Of a stretch of 5,214 nt of DNA, positions 1 to 5,214 are shown piece after piece. The translations under genes and the position numbers were made by a program. This stretch comes from an uncultured Clostridia bacterium (GTDB taxonomy: Bacteria > Bacillota > Clostridia > TANB77 > CAG-508): positions 1 to 5,214 of the forward strand of contig CANRPQ010000086.1 of NCBI GenBank assembly GCA_947632525.1, read 5' to 3'. Below the pieces are notes generated by a model. It was not told where the DNA came from. It searched no databases and was given only the letters and a program-made list of their open reading frames with translations. The number at the start of each line of letters is the position of its first letter. The stretch's first letter is position 1.

Positions 1-12
1 AATTCTGGGGGT

Positions 13-35
13 AAGGGGGAACTATGCCCTTTTTT
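13..35 (+). terminator. Weak possible terminator at the left edge
   Basis: On the plus strand AAGGG (13-17) can pair with CCCTT (27-31) around a 9-base loop, and T runs from 30 to 35. This could end a plus-strand gene lying to the left of the window. The stem is only 5 bp, and the G-rich block of which it is part (7-19) may have another explanation, so the call is weak. Confidence 0.2.
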
Positions 36-37
36 CA

Positions 38-73
38 CTATTTTGGTTTTATTTTTAAAAACTTTTCTTTCAA
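38..73 (-). CDS. Possible 11-codon leader peptide or broken gene start
   Basis: A GGAGG ribosome binding site at 82-86 lies 8 bases before a TTG codon at 71-73. The frame reads MKEKFLKIKPK and then meets TAG (38-40). A strong promoter (137-165) points into it, so a transcript very probably covers it. The stop overlaps a GTG (36-38) in the order TAGTG, which opens a second frame running off the window edge; that frame has no ribosome binding site of its own and could only be read by translational coupling. Explanations are a short leader peptide, the stump of a frameshifted or deleted gene, or a chance binding site. I recognise no product, and the basic, Lys-rich composition is also what AT-rich non-coding DNA would give. 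Confidence 0.22.
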   Translation of the reverse strand: MKEKFLKIKPK

Positions 74-136
74 ACTAATATCCTCCAAAAATATTATAAT
101 ACTAATTATACTATATAAGATATTTTTAATTCATTT

Positions 137-165
137 ATTATAACATTGTAAAAAATTAAATTCAA
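137..165 (-). promoter_or_regulatory. Minus-strand promoter, left-edge unit
   Basis: The -35 box TTGAAT (160-165) and -10 box TATAAT (137-142) are separated by 17 bases, and TGT directly before the -10 makes it an extended -10. Further TATAAT-like hexamers follow downstream. Transcription would start near 130 and run off the left edge. The promoter begins just past the terminator of the unknown gene, so it opens a separate unit. The match is close to consensus, although AT-rich DNA produces such boxes by chance fairly often. Confidence 0.6.
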
Positions 166-180
166 GTATCTTAGTCAATT

Positions 181-212
181 AAAAAGAGCTAAAGAGAATA
201 TCTCTTCAGCTC
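181..212 (-). terminator. Intrinsic terminator of the unknown gene
   Basis: Bases 186-197 and 201-212 form a 12-bp stem around a 3-base loop, starting 11 bases after the stop codon. The only non-Watson-Crick position (191/207) is a G-U pair in minus-strand RNA but an A-C mismatch in plus-strand RNA. The stem is followed on the minus strand by UUUUU (181-185). The plus strand has no T run after the hairpin, so it terminates leftward transcription only. Confidence 0.9.
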
Positions 213-223
213 CATTAGTGCTC

Positions 224-955
224 TTATACAGGAGATACTTTGATGAAGTTCATCCCCAAATTGTGCTTCATGGCACCAATGAACTTGGCGTCACGAATCT
301 TGGTCATGACCTCTTCAGGTGCTTTCAGATAGAGGATCTTTCCTTGGCTTTGTTGAACTTTTTCGACCGTATCCCTTCTGAGGATTACTCCCCATTCAGA
401 GTCCCAAAGATGGATTTCGCCACCTTTTCTTTCCACTTCACTGTTCATGAAGCAGATGTACTTGTCGACGTTCAGAAGCTCTTCCCATCTTCTGAACTCA
501 TGATGCCGATCGGGAATCCAGAAGATAGACACATTGTCCGCGGTTTGATCAGAGAAGAACTTGTCGAACGCTTGCTCAAATTGTTGTTTCACCTTCTTGC
601 GCTGGTTCTTCTCATACCTCGATACAAGGTATTCCTTGTACTTTTCTGCCTCCTGAATGGTTTCCTTGGTAAGAACCATACCAGTGTACATTTCCCTGCT
701 CGGTTTCTTTTGATCCTCCTTCCAGATAGGCGCCGTGACACTCTCAACGGTAAACTTTCCAGGTCTCCAAATTCTGATGATCTGGTTCTTTTCCTTATAA
801 GGAATGTCCTTTTCGCCGCTCAAAGCCTGAAATACAGCTTTGTCAAGCTCAGGAAGAGCCCTTAGGGGATTTCCCTTGTCGTCCACAAGCGTGTAGTTTC
901 TGCCGTTCTTCCGCCAGAAAACAGTACTGGTCGTGGTCTTAATAGCCTTTTTCAT
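224..955 (-). CDS. Hypothetical protein, 243 aa, atypical composition
   Basis: I do not recognise this protein. The ATG at 953-955 is preceded by AGGAGG (964-969) with 8 bases of spacing, so the start is secure; the stop is TAA. It has no signal peptide or membrane segment and is probably cytoplasmic and soluble. Residues 10-30 look like a beta hairpin (KNGRNYTLVDDKGNPL). Residues 96-137 form a long, strongly charged helix rich in Lys, Glu and Gln. Residues 141-243 alternate short strands and helices with many aromatic residues (SIFWIPDRHHEF, IHLWDSEWGVILRR) and a single cysteine (Cys168). No catalytic motif is evident. Its GC content (43-48% in three 60-base samples) is far above the 25-30% sampled in the neighbouring genes, and codons such as AAC, GGC, TAC and GAC are frequent, which points to recent transfer or a different selective regime. 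It is a complete single-gene unit with its own promoter and terminator. A phage- or plasmid-derived accessory gene is a guess. Confidence 0.8.
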   Translation of the reverse strand: MKKAIKTTTSTVFWRKNGRNYTLVDDKGNPLRALPELDKAVFQALSGEKDIPYKEKNQIIRIWRPGKFTVESVTAPIWKEDQKKPSREMYTGMVLTKETIQEAEKYKEYLVSRYEKNQRKKVKQQFEQAFDKFFSDQTADNVSIFWIPDRHHEFRRWEELLNVDKYICFMNSEVERKGGEIHLWDSEWGVILRRDTVEKVQQSQGKILYLKAPEEVMTKIRDAKFIGAMKHNLGMNFIKVSPV

Positions 956-1012
956 GTTGATTACCTCCTAATGTTTTAAAAATTTGCACTAACTAGAATT
1001 GGACATATATAT

Positions 1013-1041
1013 ATTTTATCATATTTTATGTAAATATGCAA
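1013..1041 (-). promoter_or_regulatory. Promoter of the unknown gene (extended -10)
   Basis: The -35 box TTGCAT (1036-1041) and -10 box TAAAAT (1013-1018) have a 17-base spacer, and TGA at 1019-1021 supplies an extended -10 element. The start point would be near 1006, giving a leader of about 50 bases before the ATG at 955. It sits between the phosphorylase terminator and the gene, so the gene is expected to be transcribed on its own. Confidence 0.7.
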
Positions 1042-1055
1042 ATTATGTTGTTTAT

Positions 1056-1109
1056 GAAAAAATTAAACCTTTCTTATATTTAGCATTTTTTCTACTAAGA
1101 TAAGAAAGG
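1056..1109 (-). terminator. Intrinsic terminator of the glucan phosphorylase gene
   Basis: Arms 1100-1109 and 1068-1077 (CCTTTCTTAT and its complement) form a perfect 10-bp stem starting 9 bases after the stop codon. The 22-base loop can be partly closed by an inner 3-bp helix (1081-1083 with 1092-1094). On the minus strand the hairpin is followed by a U-rich run, UUUAAUUUUUU. The plus strand has no such run after it, so it acts for leftward transcription. The long loop and interrupted U run make it somewhat less ideal than the one at 181-212. Confidence 0.75.
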
Positions 1110-1118
1110 AAATTTATG

Positions 1119-3683
1119 TTATTTAGTAATCCATTTTACTAAGTTCAAATTGGCAGAATCTAAAATCATTTCATGTTTTGGCATTACTCTAAAAGTATAT
1201 CCATAATTTCCACCATTTATTAAGTTTACTTTTGATTTATATGTGTAGGTTCTGTTTTCTTCATCTGAATCTTCTAATTCCATTGGAATAATAGTTATAT
1301 CATCCATTACTCCATTTTCTGCAATTCTTCCATAATATACTTGTGGTTCAATATTATCTTTACTAATATTTGGCAATTTTACTTTACATTTAACTTCAAT
1401 ATTATTACCAGCATCAATTGTAATATTATCTAGATTATTTTCTTGAGTTATTTCAATAGCATTCCAACTATTAAGAAGTTGGTCTTTCCATTCATTAAAT
1501 TGTCCTACTTTTTCTAAATCTGTATAATAAGCATTATATAAATTGCATAGCGGAATATATAAATTATTTACATAGTCAGTAATCATTCTAGAAGTGCTGA
1601 ATCTTCCACCTGTAGAAATTATAGATTCTTTCATTGTTTGAACCCATTTATTAGAAATTCCATTTTCATCTTTATCATAATACATTGGTATAATTTTGTT
1701 TTCCAATGTATCATATATACTTTGACTATCAGCTCTATCTTGTACTTCATAATTAGTATATTCACTGTTTGTTCCAATTGTCCAACCATTTTTAGAATTA
1801 TATCCTTCTGCCCACCAGCCGTCTAATACACTGAAATTTATAACACCATTTACAGATGCTTTTTGTCCGCTTGTACCAGATGCTTCCATTGGTCTTCTTG
1901 GATTATTTAACCATACATCTACACCACTTACCAAATATTTAGACATAGCAATGTTATAATTTTCTAATAAGAAAATTTTGCCTTTAAATTGTGGTTTCAT
2001 AGATATTTCATGAATGTATTTTATTAAGTCTTGTCCTTCTTTATCTGCAGGATGTGCTTTTCCTGCAAATATAATTTGTACTTTTTGGTTTTGATTATTT
2101 AATATTTGTGTAATTCTTTCTAAGTCTTTAAAAATCAAGGTTGCTCTTTTATATGTTGCAAATCTTCTAGCAAACCCAATTGTTAATACGTTTGGGTCTA
2201 ATCCGTCTACAATGTTCGTTATATCATCATAATGATATCCACATCTTCTTAAACGATTAATTGTGTTTTCTTTTACAACTGATAATAGTTTTTCTTTGCG
2301 TTTTTGGTGAGCTTCCCATAGTTCTTTATTTGGGATATCTTGTATATTTTTCCATACTTCATTATCATAAATTTTGTCTTGCCAATATGGAATTAAGTAT
2401 TTGTTATATAATTCTTTTAAACCTTTGTTAAGCCATGTGCAAGTGTGAATTCCGTTTGTTACATATGTAATTGGAGATTCATTTGCTGCAATTTCTGGCC
2501 ATACTTCTCCGAATAGTTCTCTTGAAACGGCTCCGTGAAGCTTGCTTACACCATTTTTCTTCCCTGCTACTTTTAATGCCAAAATTCCCATATTAAATCC
2601 GCTATTTAATGATGCATCTGGTTTCATTCCCATTTCAAAAAATTCTTGCTTTGTAATTCCTAATTTATCCCAATAATCTTTAAAATATTTTTCTATTAGT
2701 TCTAATGGAAAAATATCATTTCCTGCAGGTACTGGTGTATGTGTTGTAAATACAGTTTTTGAAGATACTATATCTCTTGCAATTTGAAATGAGACCTTTC
2801 TTTCTTTCATAAAAGTATATATAAGTTCTAATATTAAGAATGATGAATGTCCTTCATTCATATGGTATACAGTTGGATTTAATCCTAATGCTTTTAATAG
2901 TGCAACTCCACCTTGACCAAGTACAATTTCTTGTTGAATTCTCATTTCTTGGTCACCACCATATAAGGTTTTAGTAATTTCACGATATTCCTTAGTGTTT
3001 TCGTTTATATCTGAATCTAATAAGTATAATTCTACTCTACCAACATTAACTTTCCATGCCTTTAAGTATAATTTTCTTTTTGGAAGTTGTATTGCAACTA
3101 AAATATCTTTGTTATTGCAATCTTTTACTTGTGTTAATGGCATGTTGTCTATATCAATATTGTAATACTCAGTTTCTTGTGCTCCAACTCCATTAATTTT
3201 TTGGTGGAAATATCCATTTTTATATAAAAGCCCTACTGCTACTAATGGTACACCTAAGTCACTTGCAGATTTTAGATGATCGCCTGATAAAATTCCTAGT
3301 CCGCCAGAATAGATTGGTAAAATTTGGTCTAGTCCATATTCTGCTGAGAAGTATGCAATAATATCATTGCGATTATCTGGGTGTTGTTTAGAAAACCAGG
3401 TATTTTTACTTTTCATATAATCTTCAAAGTTTTCTACAATTTTATCATATTCTTTTAAAAATTCTGTATTTTTAGTTGCTTCTTCTAATTTTTCTTGTGA
3501 CACTAATTTTAAAAATTTAACAGGATTTTTTTCAGATTTTTCCCATAAGTCAATGTCAATTTCTTTAAATAATTTTAAGAACTCTGTATTCCATGACCAC
3601 CAAAGGTTATAGCTAATATCTGATAATTTTTCAATTCTTTTTGGTAATTGTGGATTTACCGTAATACGATTAAATACGTACAT
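1119..3683 (-). CDS. glgP: Alpha-glucan (glycogen/maltodextrin) phosphorylase, DUF3417 type
   Basis: This is an 854-residue GT35 phosphorylase that cleaves terminal alpha-1,4-glucosyl units from glycogen or maltodextrin with inorganic phosphate, giving glucose-1-phosphate in the cytoplasm. The N-terminus (about 10-100, with SYNLWWSWN) matches the DUF3417 domain of the bacterial alpha-glucan phosphorylase subfamily. Then come the glycine-rich loop IYSGGLGILSGDHLK (124-138), NEGHSSF (276-282), THTPVPAGND (314-323), VTNGIH (408-413), and GFARRFATYKRA (503-514), whose Arg507 and Lys512 align with the phosphate-contacting Arg and Lys of muscle phosphorylase. EASGTSGQKAS (600-610) places the PLP Schiff-base lysine at Lys608. 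About 100 C-terminal residues (750-854) look beta-rich. No core motif is missing, so it should be active. The ATG follows AAGGAGG (3694-3700) by 10 bases. It has its own promoter and terminator and lies downstream of the MFS gene. No other glycogen gene is in the window, so the in vivo chain-length preference is unknown. Confidence 0.97.
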   Translation of the reverse strand: MYVFNRITVNPQLPKRIEKLSDISYNLWWSWNTEFLKLFKEIDIDLWEKSEKNPVKFLKLVSQEKLEEATKNTEFLKEYDKIVENFEDYMKSKNTWFSKQHPDNRNDIIAYFSAEYGLDQILPIYSGGLGILSGDHLKSASDLGVPLVAVGLLYKNGYFHQKINGVGAQETEYYNIDIDNMPLTQVKDCNNKDILVAIQLPKRKLYLKAWKVNVGRVELYLLDSDINENTKEYREITKTLYGGDQEMRIQQEIVLGQGGVALLKALGLNPTVYHMNEGHSSFLILELIYTFMKERKVSFQIARDIVSSKTVFTTHTPVPAGNDIFPLELIEKYFKDYWDKLGITKQEFFEMGMKPDASLNSGFNMGILALKVAGKKNGVSKLHGAVSRELFGEVWPEIAANESPITYVTNGIHTCTWLNKGLKELYNKYLIPYWQDKIYDNEVWKNIQDIPNKELWEAHQKRKEKLLSVVKENTINRLRRCGYHYDDITNIVDGLDPNVLTIGFARRFATYKRATLIFKDLERITQILNNQNQKVQIIFAGKAHPADKEGQDLIKYIHEISMKPQFKGKIFLLENYNIAMSKYLVSGVDVWLNNPRRPMEASGTSGQKASVNGVINFSVLDGWWAEGYNSKNGWTIGTNSEYTNYEVQDRADSQSIYDTLENKIIPMYYDKDENGISNKWVQTMKESIISTGGRFSTSRMITDYVNNLYIPLCNLYNAYYTDLEKVGQFNEWKDQLLNSWNAIEITQENNLDNITIDAGNNIEVKCKVKLPNISKDNIEPQVYYGRIAENGVMDDITIIPMELEDSDEENRTYTYKSKVNLINGGNYGYTFRVMPKHEMILDSANLNLVKWITK

Positions 3684-3745
3684 GTTTAATTTTCCTCCTT
3701 AGTGTGCTGATTTGTTCTTTTGTAAATCTATTATTTCATGTTTCT

Positions 3746-3774
3746 ATTATCTATTAAGTTTTTTTATTTGTCAA
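3746..3774 (-). promoter_or_regulatory. Promoter of the glucan phosphorylase gene
   Basis: The -35 box TTGACA (3769-3774) is perfect, and after 17 bases comes the -10 box GATAAT (3746-3751), which differs from consensus at one position. The start point would be near 3739, leaving a leader of about 55 bases that contains the AAGGAGG site. The -35 begins 23 bases after the transporter stop codon. I looked for a CcpA-type cre operator in this gap and found none. Confidence 0.75.
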
Positions 3775-3797
3775 TTGATTTTAAGAAATTATGATTT

Positions 3798-5063
3798 TTA
3801 TTTAAGTTCTAAAAATTCTATTTCACTTTTTTTATATTCTTCTGGTTTTAATCCTACTTTATTTCTCATTTTATCTAGTAATAATACAAATACAATGGTT
3901 AAAACACATCCAATAATACACATTGTTCCTGCTGAACTAGTGTATCTTAATAGGAATGATGAAAACAAAGTAATTAATGACCTTGCCAAGCTTTCTATTA
4001 AGTTATAGCAAGAAGAAATTTTATTTCTTAGAGATGAGTTTGTAAAGTTATTTAAATATCTTCTTATCAATGTATAAAATGGACCTTTTACAATGAATTG
4101 TACTGTGTATAATAGAACAATTACTATTAGTGTTATTTCATAAGGAAGTTTTAATGCTACTGTTAGACCTATTAACATACAAGATAATGCAGTTGGTATT
4201 GCTAAAGTTCCTAATGTTTTATTGCGAAAACGATTATGAAATTTATTTTGGTTCTTAGAAGAGATTCCTGATAATAATCCAAGTGTTGCGAATATTATAC
4301 CAAAGTATTGTTCTGGTACATTTAGTTCTTCTAATACACCGCTTCTTAAAGTTACTAATGTACCTAATAATCCGGAAAATATAGCTCCAAATATTAATAA
4401 GTATTTTAGCCTATCTGATTGGAACATATATTTAAAAGAAGCTTTTAAATCTTTTATATATCTTCTATTTGATATATTTTCATTTTTTACAGTTTCTGTT
4501 TCTTCAAATTTATATGATATAAATACTGACACAAGGCAAATAATTAATGCCAATGCTAATGGAATATATGGGTTTAGTACATATAGAAATCCTGCAAGTA
4601 CTGAAGATATTGCATCTAAGTAATAATACCATGCTCCACCTTTTCCATCTATTTTTGAAAAACTGCTTCCTCTTTTTTCATCTTTTGGCAAAGAATCATA
4701 TAGCATATTCGTTTCTGCTATTCCTTTGATATCGAAGGCTATTGCTGAAAAAAATTGGGCTATTACTATATAAAATAAGTTAAAACCAAGCATAAAAAAT
4801 ATCACTGAAACAGCATTTATAAAGTTGGCAAAAATTAAACTTTTTCTCTTTCCTATTTTTTCAATTAATACTGTTAATGGCATTAAAAATATAAACTTAA
4901 AAATTGGATAGGTTGATTCAGCTAATAAGACATCAGCTGCGCTAATGCCTTTTACTTGTACTAAAAATAAAAATAGTACTGTATAGAAAAATAATAAATC
5001 CCATGATATTGCTTTATAAATTGGGAATATTTTTACATTTTTATTTTTCTTTATTCCTTCCAA
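3798..5063 (-). CDS. Major facilitator superfamily transporter, 12 helices
   Basis: This is a membrane protein of about 421 residues with roughly 12 hydrophobic helices in two halves. Numbered from the TTG start they lie at about 17-37, 41-67, 75-92, 95-115, 145-164, 167-184, then 219-240, 252-269, 283-304, 308-327, 352-372 and 377-396, with a charged central loop (185-217) between the halves. The helix 2-3 loop carries EKIGKRKSL, a variant of the MFS signature motif A. The corresponding loop in the second half (SSKNQNKFHNRFRNKT) is basic but degenerate. MFS proteins move small solutes by ion-coupled or facilitated transport; the substrate here cannot be told, and both sugar uptake and drug efflux are possible. 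I chose TTG at 5061-5063 because AGGTGAT lies just before it; the in-frame GTG at 5070-5072 would add three residues but lies within that site and almost at the predicted transcript start. No terminator follows the stop, so transcripts may continue into the phosphorylase gene. Confidence 0.9.
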   Translation of the reverse strand: MEGIKKNKNVKIFPIYKAISWDLLFFYTVLFLFLVQVKGISAADVLLAESTYPIFKFIFLMPLTVLIEKIGKRKSLIFANFINAVSVIFFMLGFNLFYIVIAQFFSAIAFDIKGIAETNMLYDSLPKDEKRGSSFSKIDGKGGAWYYYLDAISSVLAGFLYVLNPYIPLALALIICLVSVFISYKFEETETVKNENISNRRYIKDLKASFKYMFQSDRLKYLLIFGAIFSGLLGTLVTLRSGVLEELNVPEQYFGIIFATLGLLSGISSKNQNKFHNRFRNKTLGTLAIPTALSCMLIGLTVALKLPYEITLIVIVLLYTVQFIVKGPFYTLIRRYLNNFTNSSLRNKISSCYNLIESLARSLITLFSSFLLRYTSSAGTMCIIGCVLTIVFVLLLDKMRNKVGLKPEEYKKSEIEFLELK

Positions 5064-5067
5064 ACTA

Positions 5068-5074
5068 ATCACCT
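5068..5074 (-). promoter_or_regulatory. Ribosome binding site that sets the transporter start
   Basis: AGGTGAT (5068-5074 on the minus strand) matches the 3' part of the extended Shine-Dalgarno sequence AAGGAGGTGATC. Its GG lies 8 bases before the TTG at 5061-5063, a normal distance. The upstream in-frame GTG is inside this site and has no binding site of its own. This favours the TTG start. Confidence 0.6.
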
Positions 5075-5080
5075 TTAAAA

Positions 5081-5110
5081 ATTATATCGATATTTCTAGA
5101 ATTTTGTCAA
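5081..5110 (-). promoter_or_regulatory. Consensus promoter of the MFS gene
   Basis: Perfect -35 (TTGACA, 5105-5110) and -10 (TATAAT, 5081-5086) boxes are separated by 18 bases. The predicted start point is near 5074-5075, only about 11-12 bases before the TTG start codon, so the leader would hold little beyond the ribosome binding site. Both boxes match consensus exactly, so strong expression is expected unless it is repressed. Confidence 0.85.
5084..5101. promoter_or_regulatory. Two abutting palindromes, candidate operator
   Basis: ATATCGATAT (5084-5093) and TTCTAGAA (5094-5101) are perfect palindromes placed end to end. They overlap the -10 box and occupy most of the spacer of the transporter promoter. 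A dimeric regulator bound here would cover the polymerase site or, as with MerR-type activators, act on the spacer. No regulator gene is visible in the window, and the family cannot be named. Confidence 0.4.
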
Positions 5111-5160
5111 GATAATGTTTGCTTAATTTTAATTATTTCTTCATTTATTTTTTAAAAAAT

Positions 5161-5214
5161 TTTAATAGCTTTTTTATTAAATTAAAGTTATAATATTTTT
5201 AATAAAAGTTGGAG
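5161..5214 (+). promoter_or_regulatory. Likely promoter and ribosome site of a divergent gene beyond the edge
   Basis: On the plus strand TATAAT (5189-5194) is followed by GGAG (5211-5214) at the very end of the window, the arrangement expected just before a start codon. No good -35 box stands 17 bases upstream. A 7-bp inverted repeat, TTTAATA (5161-5167) with TATTAAA (5175-5181), covers that position. The gene itself lies outside, so this is only a pointer. The rest of 5111-5214 is AT-rich with nothing else recognisable. Confidence 0.35.

Noticed and set aside
24..143. Plus-strand 39-codon frame starting MPFFHYFGF after a G-rich stretch
   Set aside because: It is low-complexity AT-rich sequence antisense to a good minus-strand promoter and ribosome site, and the G run before it is not a proper Shine-Dalgarno match.
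173..178. TTGACT on the minus strand as an alternative -35 box for the left-edge promoter
   Set aside because: No acceptable -10 hexamer lies 16-18 bases downstream, whereas TTGAAT at 160-165 is exactly 17 bases from an extended TATAAT.
218..865. Plus-strand open frame of 215 codons opposite the unknown gene
   Set aside because: It has no ribosome binding site, its protein reads as a hydrophobic shadow of the opposite strand, and it would have to cross a terminator oriented for the minus strand. The minus-strand gene has promoter, ribosome site and terminator.
1638..1826. Plus-strand 62-codon frame inside the phosphorylase gene
   Set aside because: It lies entirely antisense to well-conserved phosphorylase sequence and has no supporting signals.
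3684..3797. Carbon-catabolite (CcpA cre) site upstream of the phosphorylase
   Set aside because: The gap contains no CG dinucleotide and no sequence close to the cre consensus.
3712..4008. Plus-strand 98-codon frame across the phosphorylase promoter and the end of the transporter
   Set aside because: It is a shadow of the transporter gene and the intergenic gap, with no ribosome site, and its hydrophobic composition is what antisense AT-rich DNA gives.
4547..4729. Plus-strand 60-codon frame inside the transporter gene
   Set aside because: It is antisense to transmembrane coding sequence and has no start signals.

Overview
The window is low-GC DNA from a Gram-positive-type bacterium, most likely an uncultured member of the Clostridia or a related Firmicute. 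The reasons are hand-counted GC near 25-30% in the two large genes, strong AGGAGG-type ribosome binding sites, near-consensus vegetative (sigma-A type) promoters, and a phosphorylase of the type common in that group. The standard code is used: tryptophan is TGG and all three main genes end in TAA. No tRNA, rRNA, CRISPR array or recognisable insertion sequence is visible.

All three convincing genes are on the minus strand. In transcription order (right to left) they are a 12-helix MFS transporter (3798-5063), a PLP-dependent alpha-glucan phosphorylase of the GT35/DUF3417 type (1119-3683), and a 243-residue protein I do not recognise (224-955). Each has its own promoter. The transporter promoter is TTGACA-18-TATAAT with two abutting palindromes filling its spacer. 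The phosphorylase promoter (TTGACA-17-GATAAT) lies just after the transporter stop, and no terminator separates the two, so read-through is possible. The phosphorylase ends in an intrinsic terminator, after which the unknown gene has an extended -10 promoter, a strong ribosome binding site and a 12-bp hairpin terminator of its own.

The phosphorylase releases glucose-1-phosphate from storage glycogen or maltodextrin, and the transporter may share that carbohydrate context, but its substrate cannot be read from the sequence. The unknown gene is an outlier: three 60-base samples gave 43-48% GC, against 25-30% for samples of its neighbours, with many C- and G-ending codons. It looks like a self-contained gene cassette acquired from elsewhere.

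At the left edge (1-182) a further strong minus-strand promoter leads to a good ribosome binding site, but the reading frame after it stops after 11 codons, next to a G-rich block. This is either a leader peptide or a broken or misread gene start. At the right edge (5111-5214) a TATAAT box and a GGAG at the last bases suggest that a plus-strand, divergent gene begins just outside the window.
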